A stretch of 7,749 nt of DNA, from positions 1 to 7,749 of the forward strand of contig QHQV01000062.1 in the NCBI GenBank assembly GCA_003219945.1. Reading direction: 5' to 3'. The notes under the pieces are model-generated. The model was given only the letters and a program-made list of their open reading frames with translations, was not told the origin of the DNA and did not search any database. Position 1 is the first letter of the stretch. Every line of letters starts with the position of its first letter. The translations under genes were made by a program, and so were the position numbers. This DNA is from Verrucomicrobiota bacterium (GTDB lineage Bacteria; Verrucomicrobiota; Verrucomicrobiia; Chthoniobacterales; UBA10450). This document shows positions 5,917-7,749 of this stretch, one piece after another.

Positions 5917-5994
5917 TTAGAACAGGCCGAGCAATTTGAGCACGATCACGATAACGACGATCACTCCAATTATGTAAAAAATGTTTCTATTCAT
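5917..5994 (-). CDS. 25-residue membrane peptide
   Basis: ATG 5992-5994 opens a 25-codon frame ending at TAA 5917-5919. The peptide begins MNRNIFYIIG, continues through an almost pure I/V helix (VIVVIVIV) and ends LKLLGLF, so nearly its whole length would span the inner membrane, with Asn/Arg at the N-terminus and one Lys near the end. It lies 63 nt downstream of the DUF883 gene on the same strand and probably shares its transcript. Tiny single-helix proteins near stress genes are common in Gram-negative bacteria and usually act through a larger membrane partner, unknown here. No clear Shine-Dalgarno is seen. The composition and position argue for a real gene, but the short length keeps confidence moderate. 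Confidence 0.55.
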   Translation of the reverse strand: MNRNIFYIIGVIVVIVIVLKLLGLF

Positions 5995-6012
5995 GTTGGC
6001 AATTGATACCCG

Positions 6013-6027
6013 ATCGCGGTTCGCGAT
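6013..6027. repeat. small intercistronic hairpin
   Basis: ATCGCG (6013-6018) and CGCGAT (6022-6027) form a perfect 6-bp stem with a 3-nt loop, in the 63-nt gap between the DUF883 and 25-residue peptide genes. On minus it has no U-tail and may act in mRNA processing or stability. On + it is followed by a T-run (6034-6038) but no gene there needs termination. Confidence 0.35.
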
Positions 6028-6057
6028 AACACCTTTTTGTTTCTTAAAGCGACATTC

Positions 6058-6345
6058 CTAACGATGGAAAAGTAAACCGATCACGAAACCAACCCCGAGC
6101 GCGGTGAAGACCGCCTTCGTCGGGTTCTCGCGGACGTATTGCTTGCTGCCGTCCTGGAAACTGCGGACGCGATGGAGCGCATCGTCCCAGACTTTCCCGC
6201 GCGGGCGATATTTATCGCCTGTTGCGCCTGCCGCCGAGCTGAGATCTTCCGCCGCTTTACGAGCACGGCTCACGTCGCGCTCTGCTTCTTTTTCCGAGCG
6301 CGGAGGCACCGCAGAGCCTTGATCCATTTGGGTTGTGTCAGCCAT
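6058..6345 (-). CDS. DUF883 (ElaB/YqjD-like) membrane-anchored stress protein
   Basis: A 95-residue protein: a hydrophilic helical N-terminal part (about 15-75, with SEKEAERDVSRARKAAEDLS), then the family's C-terminal signature VRENPTKAVFTALGVGFVIG followed by LLFHR, one membrane helix (about 77-92) ending in Arg. This is the ElaB/YqjD/DUF883 arrangement; in E. coli such proteins are inner-membrane tail-anchored, bind ribosomes and are induced in stationary phase. Start choice: the frame stays open upstream to ATG 6453, but ATG 6345 gives the normal family length and has AAGG at a suitable distance. That AAGG overlaps the TAA stop of the upstream YflT-like gene (6356-6358), so the two are tightly linked, with 10 nt between stop and start. 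Family assignment is confident; the specific role here is inferred. Confidence 0.85.
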   Translation of the reverse strand: MADTTQMDQGSAVPPRSEKEAERDVSRARKAAEDLSSAAGATGDKYRPRGKVWDDALHRVRSFQDGSKQYVRENPTKAVFTALGVGFVIGLLFHR

Positions 6346-6355
6346 AGATTTTACC

Positions 6356-6880
6356 TTAGGATTTCGGTGCCGATGCTTCGCTGACGGTGCTGATGTCCTC
6401 AGCGCCAGCGGTCTTGAAAATCTTCTTCGCCCGATCAACATCTTCGCTTTCATCCGTGTGGACGGCGATCAGATAATTCCCCTTTTCCAACTTCTCCGCG
6501 TAGCGCTTTGCCTCAATCTCTGGAATGCCGAGACCGATCAGACCGCCCACGATACCGCCGGTCGCTGCTCCGACGGCTGCGCCACTGAGTGCCGCCATAA
6601 TTGGCCCAGCGGCGATAAGCGGGCCTACGCCCGGAATTGCCAATGCGCCAATTCCTGCCAGTAATCCAAGCACCCCGCCCGTCGCGCCGCCAGTAGCCGC
6701 GCCAGTTGTCGCGCCTTCTGGGGCCTTAGTGGCTTTAACGTGACCAACATCACGCGTGCCGCCTGTGTCGGGCATCAGCACTGAAATTTCTGAGGTCGCG
6801 AAACCTTCTGCTTGGAGCTGCTCGACAATTCGCTCGGCCTGGGCGTGTGTAGTTGCAATACCGAATACTGATTTAGACAT
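6356..6880 (-). CDS. YflT-like general stress protein with glycine-zipper membrane region
   Basis: A 174-residue protein in three parts. Residues 4-38 (VFGIATTHAQAERIVEQLQAEGF then EISVLMPD) match the start of YflT/general stress protein 17M-type domains, an alpha/beta half-fold. Residues 55-119 are dominated by Gly and Ala with GxxxG-like repeats (TTGAATGGATGGVLGLLAGIG, AALSGAAVGAATGG), probably two membrane helices joined by PGVGPL. Residues 120-165 complete the alpha/beta fold (NYLIAVHTDESEDVDRAKKIF, GAEDISTV). This arrangement is common in soil bacteria and is tied to general stress by association; the molecular activity is not established. It follows the BON gene by 53 nt and is followed by DUF883 after 10 nt. 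Only a weak GAAAG Shine-Dalgarno precedes ATG 6880. Confidence 0.85.
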   Translation of the reverse strand: MSKSVFGIATTHAQAERIVEQLQAEGFATSEISVLMPDTGGTRDVGHVKATKAPEGATTGAATGGATGGVLGLLAGIGALAIPGVGPLIAAGPIMAALSGAAVGAATGGIVGGLIGLGIPEIEAKRYAEKLEKGNYLIAVHTDESEDVDRAKKIFKTAGAEDISTVSEASAPKS

Positions 6881-6933
6881 AATGATTTTCTTTCGTTTGT
6901 ATGATGTTGTATTTTGTTTGTGTGAGGTTGTTG
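6881..6933 (-). promoter_or_regulatory. G-depleted leader between the BON and YflT-like genes
   Basis: Read on minus, this 53-nt spacer has only two G residues, both in the GAAAGAAAA run 9-13 nt before ATG 6880. The rest is A, C and T (CAACAACCTCACACAAACAA). It should be unstructured and so easily loaded by ribosomes, with GAAAG as the only Shine-Dalgarno-like element. No promoter motif stands out. Confidence 0.4.
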
Positions 6934-7313
6934 TTAGTTCGACCCTTTAACGTCGAGTTGATCGTTAATCTTGGCACCGCCAGCCGCTGATCTTGCGAGC
7001 TGATCAATTTTCGCCTTTTCTTGCGCGTTCTTAACGGGTCCGCGGAGTGTAACTTGGCCGTTGTCCGTAATGATTTTGATGTTCTTCGCAGGTGTTGAAA
7101 GCTCGCTATCTTTCACTAACGCCTGCCGTATAGCCTGTGTAATCTTTAAATCGGCAGAACTGTTTGACTGATCGCCAGAGGTCTGCGTTTCACTGGAGCG
7201 ATCTCGCTCGTTTATTGAGGTGTTGTCGGGTTTCGTCTTCTCGTCAGCAGCCATTACGGCTAAGCTAACTGCGGTAAGACAAGCTAAAACTAATGAAGTT
7301 CGTTTCATATGCA

Positions 7314-7317
<4 letters not shown>
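6934..7317 (-). CDS. secreted BON-domain (OsmY-like) protein
   Basis: A 127-residue protein with an export signal, MKRTSLVLACLTAVSLAVMA then ADEK (cleavage probably after VMA), a polar Ser/Thr/Asp/Gln-rich linker (about 28-55), and one BON domain (about 56-124) with the hallmark IKIITDNGQVTLRGPVKN and a closing INDQLDVKG. BON proteins such as OsmY and DolP act in the periplasm or at the outer membrane, bind phospholipid and are induced by osmotic stress; OsmY has two BON domains and this protein one. Three in-frame ATGs (7317, 7314, 7308) are possible. The first forms an ATGA overlap with the stop of the DUF892 gene, which suggests coupled translation; 7308 gives the cleanest signal peptide. 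No Shine-Dalgarno is seen for any of them, consistent with coupling. Confidence 0.88.

Positions 7318-7749
<432 letters not shown>

Noticed and set aside
6346..6453. Longer DUF883 start at ATG 6453
   Set aside because: The extra 36 residues overlap the YflT-like gene, are Arg-rich and unlike the family; ATG 6345 has a ribosome site and normal length.

Overview
The window looks like chromosomal DNA of a free-living Gram-negative bacterium, most likely a soil Verrucomicrobiota (Chthoniobacterales type), with Acidobacteriota as the alternative. This rests on the mix of genes: an Asp-box propeller protein with a PT-rich tail, small basic and coiled-coil proteins, a DUF892/BON/YflT/DUF883 stress cluster, and relics of a short 'DNLKKAGW...RTIWIVDA...ADEKL' protein. 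It is inference from protein style; there is no rRNA or marker gene. I saw no tRNA, rRNA, CRISPR array or transposase.

Layout. Positions 1-333 hold a decayed copy of the short protein, readable only by combining three frames. A putative lipoprotein of unknown function follows on + (404-1063). Next comes a large secreted protein on + (1214-4122): signal peptide, beta-rich N-terminal region, five Asp-boxes, a fibronectin type III domain, a PT linker and an unassigned C-terminal domain. Its 5' end carries a frameshift near 1370-1390 that separates the signal peptide from the body. It converges on a two-gene minus-strand unit (4723 to 4119), a membrane-anchored coiled-coil protein coupled by ATGA to a very basic protein; the two convergent stop codons share one CTAG.

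Positions 4724-5916 hold almost no intact genes. They contain two more relics of the short protein (4984-5259, apparently split by about 130 nt of foreign sequence, and 5361-5474), a strong terminator with no obvious gene in front of it (5590-5621), and a long imperfect hairpin (5666-5725).

Positions 5917-7749 are a minus-strand stress cluster, in transcription order: a DUF892 (YciE/YciF-like) ferritin-like protein cut by the window edge, a secreted BON protein starting on an ATGA overlap, a YflT-like glycine-zipper protein, a DUF883 (ElaB/YqjD-like) membrane-anchored protein whose RBS overlaps the previous stop, and a 25-residue membrane peptide. Families of this kind are associated with osmotic, stationary-phase and oxidative stress, so the cluster probably serves envelope and general stress protection.

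The most interesting parts are the three relics of one small protein family, the split propeller gene, and the stress cluster with its 25-residue peptide.
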